This document shows positions 43,039 through 56,176 of a stretch of DNA of 64,000 nt, one piece after another. Below the pieces are notes generated by a model. It was not told the DNA's origin. It did no database searches and worked only from the letters and a program-made list of their open reading frames with translations. A program made the position numbers and the translations under genes. Position 1 is the stretch's first letter; each line of letters opens with the position of its first letter. Origin of the DNA: Rhodosporidiobolus odoratus. Its lineage: Eukaryota; Basidiomycota; Microbotryomycetes; Sporidiobolales; Sporidiobolaceae. Location: positions 62,001-126,000 of the forward strand of contig JAOANU010000015.1 in the NCBI GenBank assembly GCA_034387635.1, written 5' to 3'.

Positions 43039-44771
43039 CTACGACCTCCACAACCTCTCCTTGATTCGCTCTGCCACCTCTTTCGAGACGTTCCAAGCCG
43101 GATCAAGCGGTCGAAGGTCGAGCACTGACGGCGCCGAAGAAGCGCCTTGGTAGTTGCCGAGAGAAAGGGCCGCGAGGGAGAGGTAGGTGTGATAGACGTC
43201 TGCGCCAGCACGAGACCTGTCAGTACATACGGAAGAAAAAGCCGGCAGGGGAGGCTGAAGCAAGGGAATGGTAAGGATGTACCTGGCGTAGCACCTGGTT
43301 CTCGAGCTATCCCACCGTAGAGCTTATGCTGGCAGTGCAATAGCCAGTTGCGATCGAGAGATGGGTCGATCAAGTCGGACAGGCGAAGGGGGGGAGAGAA
43401 GGTTGGCAAGAGAAGCTGCGGAAGCAAACCGTTAGCAGGCCTCTTCAAGCGGAATGTGGTACCATGGCGAGCAGGGACGCTTACTTGTAGCGCCGCCGTA
43501 TTCCAGAAACTATAACAAGCGTCCGTGGGCTTATTCGGTCGGCCTTGGAAGCCTGCCATCTCTTGCTCCGGTATCTGTCCTTCCGTAGCCTCGTCAACCT
43601 CTGAGCTAGAGTCACCCTTCGAGGCGGGCGCGGCCGGTGGCGGTCGGATTTGGCGGTCGACGAGCCAGCGAAGGAGTTTTTCGGGGTGAGGAAGGTCAGA
43701 AAGGCGAGAACAGAGGGAAAAGGAGGCCACGGCGCAGTAGGTTGGTCCAGCTGCGAGTCTAGAGGTGAGCCCAGTCGCCTTATGCGGGGTGATGGGAACT
43801 AGGAAGGCTACCGTTCGCTTCTGATCCTGAGCGTTGGGCGAAACCACCTTCGAACCGCTGCGGATCGAAGGGGATGAGCAAGGTGCGAAGGGGCGAAAGG
43901 ACAACATGTCGACCTACTCGACAGCTGTTCAGGAAACTTAAGGCCCGGTCTACATCAATCGTCGTCCAATCGTGCAGCATGGAAGCAATGGCAAAGGCAG
44001 AGTAGGTTGATCTGGGATCTGGAGCCTCATCGCACCCCGGGAAGTGGGAGAACCTGTAGCGAGGTCCAGCGATAAGGAGGGTAAGAAATCGAGGAAGCGG
44101 ACGTGCATAGGAACAGCAGGACAAGACGCACGAGCCGTCTGCGTTCTGGCAAGACGCTAGGAAGGACAGCAAGCCCTGACGATCCAAGCGCTCGAGCGAG
44201 TCGCCTAAAAGAGCGAGATTGAGAAGCGCAGTGTAGGACTGGATGATATGAGGGGTGTCGAAAGAAGAAAAGGAAGCTGGGGCGGCAGTTCTCGCAGGCT
44301 GTAGCATGCTGGACGAGGCGCCCGCTGCGCTATGCTCTGCGGCATCATCACTGATGGGGGATAGGTGAAGAGACCGCTTAGCCCGACATTTCTCGGAAGA
44401 AGACCAGTCTGCACGCACCTTTGTCCGGTAGTCAATACGTCCGAGCCTCTGAAACCTCCGCTCGACGGCTGCTGCTCGTAGATCCAGTCGGCCCAGCCTT
44501 GCCTCTGACCTGACTTTGTGAGGACTTCGAGGGCTGAGAGGTGGTGATCCGAGGTTGAGACGGCAGCAGCGGGCAACAAGGCGAGCGAGGAGAGGCAGAA
44601 GTAGGCGAGGGTCATCCTGGGCACGGCAGCGGGATCAGCCGGAGCAGGGTAGACTGGTAGAGTGGACGCGCCTATTCGAGTCTTCATGCTGATAGGGAGT
44701 GGGCAGGAACTTGGCGTGTCGAAGTGAGAAGAGGGCGTGTTGTTTGGCGAGGAACGGGAGCGGAAGCGCAT
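43039..44771 (-). CDS. CDC43: Geranylgeranyltransferase type I beta subunit
   Basis: Beta subunit of GGTase-I, which prenylates CaaL proteins such as Rho GTPases. After MRFRSRSSPNNTPSSHFDTP the family block RMTLAYFCLSSLALLPAAA appears. It is followed by GWADWIYEQQPSSGGFRGSD, IIQSYTALLNLALLGDSLER, LLSFLASCQNADGS, DPRSTYSAFAIASMLHDWTT, EGGFAQRSGSEA and GPTYCAVASFSLCSRL. The zinc site is visible as GFQGRPNKPTDACYSFWNTA (Asp and Cys) and DVYHTYLSLAALSLG (His). The GRPNKPxDxCYSFW form is typical of GGTase-I over farnesyltransferase. A Ser/Ala-rich insert separates two alpha-alpha repeats. The start at 44771 is the first ATG of the open frame, though the methionine of MKTRIGAS is an alternative. 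It is divergent from the Sym1 gene. Confidence 0.9.
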
Positions 44772-45163
44772 AGGCTTGAGTGTGTTGGTCGTACATGCGA
44801 CCCAGAGTAGCTTGCTAGAGTAAAAGATCTGTACAGTGGTATGTAGCAGGTTGAAGGGGGTTTGATCAGATTGAAGAGGTCGACACCGCCTCGTTTCAGA
44901 CGCTTGTTGCTGTTCCGGTTTCCCTTTTCTCCGACCTCGAGATTGTGAAGCTCGAACCATCTGTCCTGAGCTCCGTCTTGCTCACCTTGGATCTCACCTC
45001 TCACCTTCCTTGAATACCCCACTCTCCCTCTCCCCAGACTCGCCCCGGACCCCGGTCGACCGTCGTCGTCTCTTTCAAGTTTCCGGTCTCCTTCTCTGTA
45101 TCTCCTAGCCTCTATAGCGATCCCTTCTCCACCCGCACCCAACTTCACCTCCCAACCAGTACA
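44772..45163. promoter_or_regulatory. Divergent promoter of CDC43 and SYM1
   Basis: This 392 bp interval lies between divergent start codons. It is pyrimidine-rich before the Sym1 ATG (ctcaccttccttgaatacccc onward). An open frame that crosses it on the minus strand has no motif. Confidence 0.4.
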
Positions 45164-46365
45164 ATGTCGGGACTCCTTCGCGCTTACAACTCTGCCTTGT
45201 ACGCTCCCTCCTCAGCCTCTCTCTGCCACCTTCAAGCTTGCTCACCGTCGCCTGCCGTCTCGCACCCAGGATTCGCCGACCCTACGCTACCGGCGCAGGT
45301 ACCGCCGCCGTTCTCTTTGGCGCAGGCGACGTGCTCGCGCAGCAGGGTATCGAAAAGCGAGGCAAGGAGCATGACGTGAGTTCGGGCAATTGTCCTCGTC
45401 TCTACGAACGTCCGCTGACCCTATACACGCTCGGGACAGTACCTGCGCACTCTCAGGTTGTCGGTCTATGGTGGTGAGTCTGGCCGTGCGAGCTAACAAC
45501 GTGGAACAAAAGCTGACCTCGTTGGGGGTCGGTACAATCCGTTGCTTGACTTTGTACAGGTTTGATCTTTGCGCCTGCGGTCACGCGCTTCTATGGTGTC
45601 CTGGAAGGTATCAAGCTGAAGTCGACGGTTGCGAGTGCGTTCTCAGTCTTTTCCTCTGGAATCGCCGACCTTTCTTTTCTGCTTCGCTTGCCTTTCCTCC
45701 CTCTTAGGCGGCTCTTTCCACGCCCGCACCTGCCTGCACTGTCCCTACGGGGTACCGTGTTCGTATGTACATAAGACTAACGTCGTCTCCCACGGCAGCT
45801 ACCGCCGCTCGCGTCGGACTTGACCAGTTTGCCCTCACTCCCGTCATGGTCGGCGTATTCTTCACCGCTCAGACGTTCCTCGAAGGCAAGGGCACCGATG
45901 AGGCTCAGAAGCGACTGGCGAGCAGTTGGTGGCCGACTCTGCAGCGTAACTGGGGTGAGCGCATTTTCCGCTTGTCCCGCTGTTGCCGGTTCCTTCTGTT
46001 TGCAGATATTGTCGCTGACGCTCGTTGTCTGCTTCATTCCTGCAGGTGTGTGGATTCCCATTCAGGTACGCTTGCAGCATCCATTGGAGCCCTCCCCACC
46101 TTGCCCCCCTTCGAAGATTGCTCACCTCGACGCTCACGTCGTTGTCCCTCCCAGCTCCTCAACTTCGGCCTCGTTCCGCCTCAGCTACGATTGGTCACGG
46201 TGAACATCGTGAGCTTGTTCTGGAAGTAAGCGGCTTTCTCAACCCGTCTTCTCCTTCTCGGCCGCTCACCCGTCTCTTCACAGTGCCTACCTCTCGTATG
46301 CCAACTCCCAGACCGCACCGCCCAAAGACGAAGACCTGAAGGAAGCGATGGGCACTGTGGCTTAG
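45164..46365 (+). CDS. SYM1: Mpv17/PMP22 family inner mitochondrial membrane protein
   Basis: Small channel-like membrane protein of the Mpv17 family (Sym1 in yeast, inner mitochondrial membrane). Exon 1 encodes MSGLLRAYNSAL. Later exons give RRPYATGAGTAAVLFGAGDV then LAQQGIEKRG, YLRTLRLSVYGG, LIFAPAVTRFYGVLE, TAARVGLDQFALTPVMVGVF, SSWWPTLQRNW, GVWIPIQ, LLNFGLVPPQLRLVTVNIVS and LFWNAYLSYANSQ. The order GD-x-L-x-Q, DQ-x-x-x-x-P, W-x-x-x-W-x-V-W-x-P-x-Q, N-F, V-P-x-x-x-R-x-x-x-V-N and W-x-x-Y-L-S-Y is the family signature. About six introns are needed. The stop is 124 bp from the stop of the convergent Mtg2 gene. Confidence 0.93.
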
Positions 46366-46489
46366 ACAGTTTCGATATATTGCTTAGAAGGATACACCGT
46401 AGACCCGCAGGCCCGGTCGCGCGTGGACAGGAAGGGGCGAAAAATGCGTATAGAGCACGATTTGCTACATCACTATGCGACTGACATGC

Positions 46490-48632
46490 TCACCACTCGC
46501 CCAGCGCCTTTTCCCGCTCTTTAAGCGCCTGCTGCTCTTCTTCCTCGATCCGCTTCGCAGTCCGTTGCCGTTCGAGCTTGACAGTCCCCGCGAGCTTGTC
46601 CACCAACGGACCGACGTTTTCCCTGCGCTTGGCGGAAATAGGAACGACCCAGATCGAGTCGTCCTTGCTTCTAATACCGGCCTGCATCTCCTCCTCCTCG
46701 ATGCCCTTGACGAAGCGGACAAGCTCGACGAGCTTTCTTCGACCATCATCCGGCGTGACCCGGTCTGCAGGTGACAGTTCATCCTCGATGCCTTCCTTCG
46801 GTTCTTCAGACTGAGGTTGAGGTGCCGCAAACAGATCCGCCTTGTTAGCCACCACCCCTCTAACCCTCGCCTCCAACTCTCCCTCTTCCAGCCCCTTCAT
46901 CCTCGCATACTCCCTCAACTCTTTCCTCAAACTCGCAATAGCGCCACAAGGGTCATCTGAGGAAAGGTCTACGACGTAGACGAGCGCAGAACATCGCTCG
47001 ATATGGCGTAGGAAGGCGTGGCCGAGGCCGACATTGAGGGACGAGTCGGCGACGAGACCGGGGTTGTCGGTGAGAGTGAAGCGAAGGGTTTCGGTACGCT
47101 CAGGTGAGGCGGAAGAGGAGGACGAGGATGGAGATGCGGAAGGAGGGAGAGACTGTTGCCGCCGTTCTGCGCGGGTTTGGTGAGTCGTCGAGGCAGAGAA
47201 GAACTCGGGCGAAGAGGGCGTGTCGGAGATTTCCTTGTCTAAGGTCGAGAGGGAGGAGGAGGGTCGAGGTCCCGAGAAGGAACCGTCGGACCAGAGGATG
47301 CAGGTACCGTGGTGAGGATTTAGGGTGGTGAAGGCATAGGAGGCAACGCGAGGGGTGGAAGAGGTGAGGGCGCGGAGGAGGGTACTGTACCGAATGAGGC
47401 ATTAGACGCGAATAGGATCGAAGCCAGAGGGGGGGGGAAGCACCTCTTGCCCGCATTTGGCAAACCCACCAAGCCAACTTCACCGGTGCTCTTCACCTCC
47501 AACTCGAGACGCATAGTCTCGCCGTCACCGCCCCTAGTCGCATACTTGGGACTGCGGTCCTCGTGTGTTAGAAAGGAAGGGTTGCCAAGTCCAGGTTGAC
47601 CGCCGGCGACGAGGAGGATCGGTTCGTCGAGGGGCGTAGGCTTGGTAAGGTCGAGTAGGAGAAGCTCGTCCTCTACAGCCTCCTTCCGTCGTCTCCGTCG
47701 TCTCCGCTGTTTGGCGCCTCCAGGAAGGTCGATCTCCCTCGACAGCAGTTTCGAGAGCAGCTCATGCTCGGTTCGGAGGAAGTGCGGATGGCCGGCGAGG
47801 TCGACCTGCGGGTACATCACGAAGAGGGCTTTGCGCAGCCCGTCGAGCGCCTGCAGCTTCTCCTCGTCGATGTCAACCTCGTCCAGCTCTTCCCACGGCT
47901 CGACATCATCGGGATTCCCAAACTTTTCCGCCTTGTCCCGTCGCTTCTTCCAAGTCTTCCAGCGCACTTCCCGCTCTTCGGCTTCATGCAACCTAATCCT
48001 GTTGGCCTCCCACGCCCACTCGAGCTCTTCACGCTCTTCTCGTTCCCGTTCGGCCTCTTCTTCCACCTTTGGTTCCCACTTGACCTCTCGGACAATGGTA
48101 CCGACCGGGACGCGAACGACTACGTCCTCGCCCCTCTTGCCTGCGAGCCAGGAGCCGCCGCCAGAAGCGCCTGCACCGCCGCGAATCGTACGAGGGAGGT
48201 GTGAGAGATTGGTAACAGTTGGGGTGGCGATGAGGTAGACAGAACCGCCTGCTCCTCCCGGTCCACCTGATGGGGGTCCTCGTGCCTATAGACCGAGAAG
48301 GTGAGCCGACGCCGTGTGTAAAGAAGAAGCTGCGGGCGCACCTTGAACTTCTCGCGATGAAAGGCTACTCCGCCTGCACCACCTCTACCACTGGCCACGA
48401 GGAGGTTAAGGGTATCGATGAAATTTGATCCAGACTGGAGATCTGTATGATCAGCTAGTCATCTCGCAGCGTGTAGAGGGAGTCGTGAACTGACTTGTCG
48501 TCGCTTCCAGTCTGCCTTTGAGCGGGCTCTACGTTCGTCGAACACGCTGGGAGAAGGTGTCGGTGCGGTGGTGTATAATCTTGAGCAGTGTTGGACGTGT
48601 CTGAGTGGTTTTGACCATCTCAAGCAAAGCAT
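46490..48632 (-). CDS. MTG2: Mitochondrial Obg-type GTPase Mtg2
   Basis: Obg-family GTPase needed for assembly of the mitochondrial large ribosomal subunit. The N-terminus MLCLRWSKPLRHVQHCSRLY has no acidic residue and looks like a targeting peptide. The Obg fold follows across exons: FIDTLNLLVASGRGGAGGVA, ARGPPSGGPGGAGGSVYLIA and GEDVVVRVPVGTIVREVKWE. A charged insert (EEEAEREREEREELEWAWEA) of about 150 residues sits inside the Obg domain, and then LVAGGQPGLGNPSF follows. The GTPase motifs are GLVGLPNAGK plus STLL (G1), TDNPGLV (G3), NKAD (G4) and SAK (G5). The start at 48632 is 72 bp from the start of the divergent acyl-CoA dehydrogenase gene. Confidence 0.92.
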
Positions 48633-48704
48633 TGAAGCACTCGAAGAATGCGGGAGACGAACGGGAGAAGGTTGGCGCAAACACCTCAACCTCATACACT
48701 CGGA
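48633..48704. promoter_or_regulatory. 72-bp bidirectional promoter, MTG2 / cytochrome b5-ACAD
   Basis: The two proposed start codons point away from each other with only 72 bp between them. Both starts are supported: Mtg2 by its targeting peptide joined in phase to the Obg fold, and the dehydrogenase by MAFK joined to its cytochrome b5 domain. Transcription must start inside this interval or within the opposite gene's leader. Confidence 0.6.
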
Positions 48705-51284
48705 ATGGCTTTCAAGGTACCTAAAGATCGCAGCTAGTACGATCAGGAATGCACTGACCTCGTTGTCCTCCCAGACGTTCACTCGAGACCAGCTCGCTGC
48801 CCACACTTCACTGGCCGACAAGGGAGTCTGGGTCCTCATAGAGGGTCGAGTTTACGACGTGTGAGCAGTTGCGGTCCTTGTAAACGTCCCTCAAGCTCAA
48901 GTCCTTGCCACAGAACTGCTTTCCTCGACGATCACCCCGGTTCGTCCTCCTCACCTTCCCCACTTCCCGGACCCTTTTCACGTGCTTTCTCACTACCGTT
49001 CACTGTACAGGCGGCCGCAAGATTCTACTCAACTCGGCTGGCAAAGACGCTACTGAGAAGTTTTGGCAGTTTCATTCCAAGAAGGTGCTCGAGAAGACGG
49101 CCAAAACCTTTCTTATTGGCAAAATAGGCGACGAGTCTGATCAGGCGCCCGATGTCGAAGAAGCTGTTGTGCTCAGGGTCGAGGAGAAGGTGGAGGAGCT
49201 CACGTCGGGGGTAGAAGAGGAGGATCAGACCTATTACGGCGATCTTGTGCCGTTTGGAGGTAAGCCTGTCTTCCAAAGGCTCTTCCTTACGGTAGGGCCT
49301 GACCGACTCTTGCCTTGCTTGCCCAGATCCATTCTGGTATCAAGATTGGGCCAGTCCCTACTACAACGACTCGCACCGCAAAGTACGCTCAGCTATCCGC
49401 AAGTTCACCGGTACGTCCTGGTCTTAACGTTAAGTCCGGTTCGGGCTCTCTTACTGACTCCCTTCATGCTCAGATACCTACCTCACACCTAATGCGCATG
49501 CCTGGGACGAAGCGCATGAGATACCCCCGCAGGAATTCAAGCGTATTGCCGATGCCGGAATCCTCGCTGCCGTGGCTGCTGGTGCAGACGGATGGCCGTC
49601 CGAGTACGCCCAAGGAATCCCTGTACCAGGCGGCATTGAGCCCGAAGACTGGGACTCCTTCCACAGTACGGCCTGCTCCCGGTCGTCGTATTTTGGGAGA
49701 GGCGCTCAGCTTACGCTTTTCTGCTTTCATCTTTGCAATCATCAGACCTCATCCTCGTCGACGAGCTCTCCCGTTGCGCTTCCGGAGGTATACTCTACGG
49801 CTTGATCGGAGGCTTTGCCATTTCCATCGGCCCTATCCTCCACTTTGCCTCCGACGCGGTCAAGAAGCGGATCGTTCCGGCTTTGCTCAGAGGTGAGAAG
49901 CGGAGCTGCCTTGCTATCACCGAGGTGAGCTTGCCCTTCCCATGCCACCAGCGCGCATGAGCTTGACCTGAGGCATTGGGTTCGCGTCTATTCAGCCCGA
50001 AGGCGGGTCCGATGTGGCCAACCTCGTCTGCGAAGCTCGGAAGGAGGGCGATTTTTACGTCGTCAACGGGTGAGCCGCCCGCTCCCTCCTCTCGCAGCTG
50101 TACAGAGCACATACTTTCGGCTCTGAGTCAGGCAGAAGAAGTGGATCACCAACGGTATGCAGTCCGACTATTTCGTCACCGCTGTTCGCACGGGAGGAAA
50201 GGGCATGGGTGGGATCAGCCTCATCGTTGTCGAGCGTTCCGATGGCGTCCAAACTCGCAGGATGGAGTGCATGGGTGTACTGTCGAGCGGGACCACCTAT
50301 GTCACGCTTGAGGATGTCAAGGTGCCGGTGGCGAATCTGCTCGGGAAGGAGAATCAGGGGTTCAAGGTACGCGGGTCCGGTTCGTGCAACTTCTGCGGCC
50401 GAGACACTTATATCTTCTTGGTAGCTCATCATGGCAAACTTCCATGGCGAGAGGGTCGGTATCGCCATACAAGCCAACCGGTTTGCCCGAGTCTGCCTCG
50501 AAGAAAGCGTCAAGTATGCCAATAAGCGCAAGACGTTCGGCAAGAAGCTAATCGAGCATCCCGTTATCCGAGCCAAGGTGCGTTGCGCTCGGGGGATCTC
50601 GGATCCTGCTCTTCTGCTCAAGACAGCTTTACCGCAGATTGCCTCGATGGCGCAGAAAATTGAGGCGACACATGCCTGGCTTGAGACACGTGCGTCTAAG
50701 ATCATCCACTCGATGGCTGCGTGTGCTACTGTCTGGCACCGGAGGAGACTGGCTGTCACTCCTGACTTCGTGCTTTCTGATTCCTCCTGCAGTTGTTTAC
50801 CAGTCGACCCAGTACGACGCCGACACCCTGGCGCTGCGCGGCGGAGGATCGGTGGCCCTCCTCAAGGCGCAGTCTACCGGTGCGTCCCCTTGAGTATTGA
50901 CAGCGCGGCTTGCTCATCGCAATTGAGCCTCGACAGAGACCTTCGAGTTCTGCGCCCGCGAAGCGATGCAGATCTTCGGCGGGCTAGCGTACTCTCGTGG
51001 TGGGCAGGGGGAGAAGATCGAGCGCCTTTACCGCGACGTAAAGGCCTATAGGTAGGAATACCCATTTCCGTTTGGCCTTCTCAGTCCGGCAGGAGAAGGC
51101 ATAGCAACCTGGCCTTACTGACCTCTCGTCTACCACAGCATTCCTGGAGGCTCGTTCGAAATCATGCAGGATCTAGGGGTATGTAAATCGCTTCGGTAGA
51201 AGTGGCTGGCGAGACTGATTCTTCCGCCTCTGTCTGCAGGTCAGGCAAAGCGTAAAAATTGCTCAGATCATGGGGTACGCATGA
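48705..51284 (+). CDS. Cytochrome b5-acyl-CoA dehydrogenase fusion
   Basis: A two-domain flavoprotein. Exon 1 is MAFK, and the next is TFTRDQLAAHTSLADKGVWV then LIEGRVYDV. The heme motif follows as TAFLDDHPG and GRKILLNSAGKDATEKFWQF, with HPGG cut by an intron. The acyl-CoA dehydrogenase part starts near DPFWYQDWASPYY and has FKRIADAGILAAVAAGADGW, DLILVDELSRCASGGILYGL, AITEPEGGSDVANL (signature 1) and QKKWITNGMQSDYFV. It goes on with NFHGERVGIAIQANRFARVC, ANKRKTFGKKLIEHPVIRAK and QIFGGLAYSRGGQGEKIERL, then YRDVKAYSIPGGSFEIMQDL (signature 2), ending KIAQIMGYA. Fungal proteins with this architecture are known, but the substrate is not fixed by sequence. About ten introns are needed. There is no obvious peroxisomal tripeptide. 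Confidence 0.9.
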
Positions 51285-51608
51285 TCTCCTACATTCTGCA
51301 GCGCACTGAGACGCTCACAGTCTTGCCCGAGCAGAGCCAAGCTGTAGCCGACTTCCCGGTATACTACCTGTACAGTCTGATGTCCTTCCCCCCCTCCTGT
51401 CGTTGTCCTCAACGCTTTGTACCGCTTGATCAGTACATTTATCGTCGCCGCAATGCTGCACCTCTTCCTCTCGCTTCGGATTCAGCGCAATAATGACGAG
51501 GAGAGAAAAGTGGATCCAGAAGCTGTCCTCGTTCGTTTTGACGTAACCTCGCGATTCCAAGGTCAAGCGCGACAATCTCATGTGCAAGCGTTTCTTAAAC
51601 CTTTCACC
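51285..51608. other. Convergent 3' region
   Basis: This 324 bp stretch lies between the stop of the dehydrogenase and the stop of the zinc-finger protein. No gene was seen; it should contain both 3' untranslated regions. Confidence 0.4.
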
Positions 51609-53197
51609 CTACTGTACAGCTGCGTTACAAGCCTGCCTCGCTCCGTTCAACGCCTCGGAAAGTGTTACCTTCTCCTCTTCCTCAAGCGTTCCGTCCTCCA
51701 CCGACGCCTCGATTAGGTTGCCGACGGTACTCTCTTCGAACTGCAGCAGCTGCGAAAGTGACGATATGGTGCGGAATCCAGTATCGGAGACCGCGCTCAG
51801 TGCAAGCGAGGCGCGAGAAGATTGCGAAGAAGGTATTGTGGCAGTAAAAAAAGCCGTAAGATCGGATAAAGGAAGGTTGGATGTGTTCTTGCTGCGATCC
51901 GAGGAGGACGACATAGGAACAATGGAACGGAGGTGGTCAAGCTGCTGCAACGGCTTGTGCGCTGGTGGGCGAGATGCGGAAAAGTTGGAAAAAAGCGGTG
52001 AAGTAGCTGACGGAGGGCCCTCGTTGTTCTCCTCCGCTTCGATGTCGCCGCGAGCATTCTGACATTCCTTCGAATGGACGAAGTTTTGCGTCGTCAAGCG
52101 CCACTCTCGATCCTCGCCTTCCGTAATAGCTAACTCGAACGGGCAGCTCGTGGATGTGCGGCGGTTGCAGACGAAATAGATTCGGTCGCTCGCCTGTGCA
52201 TGATACCAGGGCAAGTCGTGCTGTGCTGCATAGGCGTATAGGTGAATGAGGAGGTTTCGTGCCGAATGAAATCCTTGCTCTGGGTTAGGAAGGTCGATGG
52301 AGTCCGTCTATTGACGAAGGTGGCGTGCAAGGGTGAGCTCAGGTAGTACAGAAAGCGGGCACATGGCAGGAACGTGTACGTACCTGAGCCAGTCGCTGGT
52401 AATCCGCCTTGAGGTTTGACTTGTTAAGGCGCCTTGCGGATTGCTCTGCAGCTTTTAGCGCTTCGTCGGCCCTCTTTTGCTCGTTCGCCACAGCGCTGAA
52501 AGGACGCTTCTTCTCCAGCCTAGGAGTGACGGTCGAAGGTGCTTGTACGGGGCGAGCTGGCGTCTTTCGTGCCGCCGGAGACAGCTTCTTCTTGGCGCCT
52601 CCCGACTGTGTCCCATGTTTCGTCCCCGCCAAGTCGGCTGCCCTCGTCCTCTCGATGCCGCGCTTCAAGCCGGTCAACACGTTCTGCATCTGCTTCTCGG
52701 CACGGAGCAGCCCCTGCTCGTCTTTTCCCCAGCCGCAGGTGTGACGATCGTTCGCCTCGACGACAGTGAAGACCTCGGACGGCATCCTGACGGCGCGGAT
52801 GTGGTACGAGCAAGCCTTACTCCATCTGATGGAGCTCGCCTTGTGACCTAGCGGCAGGCAACGTAGTTCGATCCAAGGCTCGTACGAAGAAGGCGGATGG
52901 GAGATAAGTAGGCGAGACGAGCTCGATACTGCACAGCACGAGTAACCTTAGCGTAAGCTGTGGGTCAGCAATGGGGATGAGAATGAACTTACCAGCAGCA
53001 GTGTAGGCGGCCACTTTGAACTCGTCGAGACTTGCAAACGTGGTTCCGATCTTGAGCAGGGCGGATCTGCCTTTCGAGGTCATTGCTGCGGTCGAAGGTA
53101 CCCAAGGCAGTGGGCCCGTAGGGTCTAGCGGCTCGAAGAAAGGTTGCAAAGGAGGTTCAGGTGGAAACGGAAGCAAAGCGAGAACAGCGGCTTCCAT
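51609..53197 (-). CDS. Tandem FAR1/FLYWCH-like zinc-finger protein
   Basis: I recognise the fold type but not the gene. Two copies of a WRKY-GCM1-like module (as in FAR1/FLYWCH/Mutator-associated fingers) are visible. The first runs from LLKIGTTFASLDEFKVAAYT across an intron to SIRWSKACSYHIRAVRM and VEANDRHTCGW (C...C...H-x-C pattern). The second runs from FHSARNLLIHLYAYAAQHDL to YFVCNRRTSTSCPFELAITE then FVHSKECQN. A basic linker of about 130 residues separates them (KKKLSPAARKTPARPVQAPS; QKRADEALKAAEQSARRL). The C-terminal 130 residues are Ser-rich and acidic. There is no transposase domain. The start MEAAVLALLPFPPEPP is the first in-frame ATG. DNA binding is inferred. Confidence 0.65.
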
Positions 53198-53593
53198 AGT
53201 CGTCAAATGCGTGTTGGAATGATGCTGTGGCAAGAAGGACAGCTCATTATAAGCGACATAGGGACTCTCCCCCCGAAGTCCGGGCGTAAGGAAAATCAGA
53301 TGCTGCAGGAGTTCTCGATATTTCAGTACAATGGGCGTGGTCACAACTCGCAACAGACCCGAAACGGATGAGTCCTAGAGTAAACGAGGGAAGGAAAGGG
53401 GTACGGAAAGTAGCCAGGAGCGGGGAGTCTAGAGAGGCGGAAGGTGGTGCCGGATGAAAGCGGTGGCGGCTTTTAAGAGATAGAACGACATGCGAAAGAA
53501 CGATGCGAGAGAAAGAGGTCGACAAGTTCGAGGGCGGGAATAGGCTATAGAGGGTGAGGGTTGTCAAGGCGGTGTGGGAAGGATGCGACGAAT
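53198..53593. other. Spacer between zinc-finger gene start and SSC1 stop
   Basis: About 396 bp between tandem minus-strand genes. It should hold the zinc-finger gene's promoter and the SSC1 3' untranslated region. No RNA gene or repeat was noticed. Confidence 0.4.
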
Positions 53594-55952
<2,359 letters not shown>

Positions 55953-56176
55953 GGTAGATACAGGTAAGGGAAGTGACGGAAGCTGGTACAGTGACCCGAG
56001 CGAGGAACGGAAGAGGGGAGAGGGAAACGCCTCAAAGTCAAGGCTCGCCGAAATCGGCCTTCCAGCAATTTCCTTAGACTCAACTAATTCATCTTTTCTA
56101 GTCCTTTTCTATTCAGCATTACACTTTTGCCGGCTCAACGGCTTCGCAAGCGGATTTGCCACTACTTCGTGCCCTT

